6,739 nt of DNA from Candidatus Saccharibacteria bacterium UBA2866 (GTDB taxonomy: Bacteria > Patescibacteriota > Saccharimonadia > Saccharimonadales > Saccharimonadaceae), in NCBI GenBank assembly GCA_002350545.1, contig DEEY01000014.1, positions 320 to 7,058 on the forward strand, written 5' to 3'. The notes below the pieces were generated by a model, which was given only the letters and a program-made list of their open reading frames with translations, searched no databases and was not told the origin of the DNA. The translations under genes and the position numbers were made by a program. This document shows, in pieces, positions 5,952 through 6,739 of the stretch; within the stretch, counting starts at the first letter, position 1, and each line of letters starts with the position of its first letter.

Positions 5952-6704
5952 TTAAGAATATATCTTTTGATAAAGTTTATTCCACTCTTCTAGATGCAAA
6001 TCTCCTGGTCTAGCGTCTGGCGAAATACTAAGCTCATCAAAAATCGCAAATAATTCCTCTCTAGATTTCAGCCCAGCCAAATTGTGAATTAGCTTCTTCC
6101 TTGGAGCCAAAAAACCTCGCTGGATCAATTCAAATACCTTGTCAGCTACCAAAGGTCCATCCTTAATCGGCTCCATCACAATCACCTGTGAATCTACCTT
6201 TGGTGGAGGAGTAAACTCACCTTTTAAAACAACTGGCCCAGCCGTAACATACGCTCGATTTTTCACAAAAAGCGACAAAACCGTCTCTTTATCTGATAGA
6301 ATTCGCTCTGCCACCTCCTTCTGAATTAACAAAACCACCCTTTGTGGCAAGTTTTTAGCAGTTAACACCTTTTCGATTATTGGCGACGTAATATAATATG
6401 GAATATTTCCAGCCACTACATACGACTCGTTAAGCACTGAAAAATCATATTTCAAAATATCCCCGTTTACCACTTCCAAATTCTTACCCGGAAAAGATTT
6501 TGGTAAATTTTCCGCCAATCTAGCGTCAAATTCTACTGCAATCACCTTTTCAAACCGTTTTAACAGTGAAGAAGTCAAAAAACCTAACCCTGGCCCAATC
6601 TCCACACATAGCTTGCCACCACCAGCTAAAGCCGCAATTTCATTCAGTATTTCTCGGTTCTTCAACCAATGTTGACCTAGGCTCTTGTTATTTTTCAAAC
6701 TCAC
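5952..6704 (-). CDS. rsmA: 16S rRNA (adenine1518-N6/adenine1519-N6)-dimethyltransferase RsmA (KsgA)
   Basis: Transfers four methyl groups from SAM to the two adjacent adenines of the 3'-terminal helix of 16S rRNA, a late 30S maturation step. 250 residues, somewhat shorter than E. coli KsgA (273). N-terminal 'KSLGQHWL' (7-14) matches the family 'KxxGQxFL'. SAM motif I is 'VEIGPGLGFLT' (34-44), the acidic SAM-ribose region is 'AVEFD' (56-60), and D82 is in 'NGDIL'. The catalytic motif IV is 'NIPYY' (100-104). 'QKEVAERI' (128-135), 'FTPPPKVDS' (164-172) and 'FLAPRKKLIHNL' (198-209) complete the family signature. The usual 'YGxLS' after the QKEVAERI helix is degenerate here ('VLSLF'). The start is GTG 6704, 4 nt after AAGGAGG. 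An in-frame TTG at codon 3 would have a 10-nt spacer and is an alternative. The reading frame stays open to the window edge, but the upstream residues do not look like RsmA. It is followed 28 bp later by serS. Confidence 0.95.
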   Translation of the reverse strand: MSLKNNKSLGQHWLKNREILNEIAALAGGGKLCVEIGPGLGFLTSSLLKRFEKVIAVEFDARLAENLPKSFPGKNLEVVNGDILKYDFSVLNESYVVAGNIPYYITSPIIEKVLTAKNLPQRVVLLIQKEVAERILSDKETVLSLFVKNRAYVTAGPVVLKGEFTPPPKVDSQVIVMEPIKDGPLVADKVFELIQRGFLAPRKKLIHNLAGLKSREELFAIFDELSISPDARPGDLHLEEWNKLYQKIYS

Positions 6705-6739
6705 AATACCTCCTTCGAGGACCGTAAGCTTGGCCGAAC
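6701..6739 (-). CDS. C-terminal end of an unidentified upstream gene (partial)
   Basis: From the right edge, one minus-strand frame reads VRPSLRSSKEVL-stop. Its TGA (6703-6701) overlaps the rsmA GTG start as GTGA, the classical 4-base coupled junction. The AAGGAGG of rsmA falls in its Lys-Glu codons, just as at the serS-hpf junction. The stretch is too short to assign a family. A second frame (ending FGQAYGPRRRYCEFEK-stop at 6688) is also open, so the frame choice rests only on the overlap geometry. Confidence 0.35.
   Translation of the reverse strand, partial: VRPSLRSSKEVL
6709..6715 (-). promoter_or_regulatory. Ribosome binding site deciding the rsmA start
   Basis: AAGGAGG on the minus strand lies 4 nt from GTG 6704 and 10 nt from the in-frame TTG at 6698. 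It argues against an rsmA start further upstream, although the frame is open there. The spacing to GTG is short and that to TTG is slightly long, so both starts remain possible. Confidence 0.6.

Noticed and set aside
6705..6739. N-terminal extension of rsmA to the window edge (frame open)
   Set aside because: The extra residues (SAKLTVLEGGI before the GTG) do not match the RsmA N-terminus, and the strong AAGGAGG at 6715-6709 would fall inside the coding region. The GTG or TTG start is more likely.
1..6739. Mobile element, CRISPR array, tRNA/rRNA gene or recoded UGA
   Set aside because: No spaced repeat array, transposase, integrase, att-like duplication or cloverleaf-like sequence was seen in the gaps. 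All five complete genes read through with standard codons.

Overview
This window is an AT-rich, tightly packed piece of bacterial chromosome. All recognisable genes lie on the minus strand, so the order of transcription runs from the high coordinates to the low ones. I infer a reduced-genome lineage of the Patescibacteria/CPR type, most likely Saccharibacteria (TM7)-like. The reasons are very short intergenic gaps, a short HPF/RaiA, a SecA without the zinc-binding tail, a compact RsmA, and extended -10 promoters squeezed between genes. The lineage is an inference, because no 16S or other marker is present. TGG encodes Trp and TAA/TAG are the stops, which gives no sign of a recoded UGA.

In transcription order: the last codons of an unidentified upstream gene (6739-6701, low confidence) overlap rsmA by GTGA. 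Next come rsmA (16S rRNA adenine dimethyltransferase), serS (seryl-tRNA synthetase), hpf/raiA (ribosome hibernation factor), secA (preprotein translocase ATPase) and an M16 zinc peptidase. A weak terminator-like hairpin follows at about 183-144. After a 146-bp gap, the longest in the window, a separate gene starts with its own promoter and strong SD. Only its first 13 codons are inside the window, and they resemble the N-terminus of an AbrB/SpoVT/MazE-type regulator.

The five complete genes form a housekeeping block: rRNA modification, tRNA charging, ribosome inactivation and protein export. The hpf-secA neighbourhood is also known from Firmicutes. Two internal promoters share the identical 10-mer GTGGTATAAT, one before serS and one before secA, so the block is probably several overlapping transcription units. 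The serS promoter is so close to the start codon that the message is predicted to be leaderless. Start signals differ from gene to gene: a coupled GTG start, a leaderless candidate, SDs hidden in the preceding gene's codons, a duplicated SD, and one start with no SD.

I found no RNA genes, CRISPR array, insertion sequence or clear mobile element. The core of the window is ordinary. The features worth a second look are the initiation signals, the lysine/serine-rich SecA tail, and the AGTAT-repeat promoter of the AbrB-like gene.
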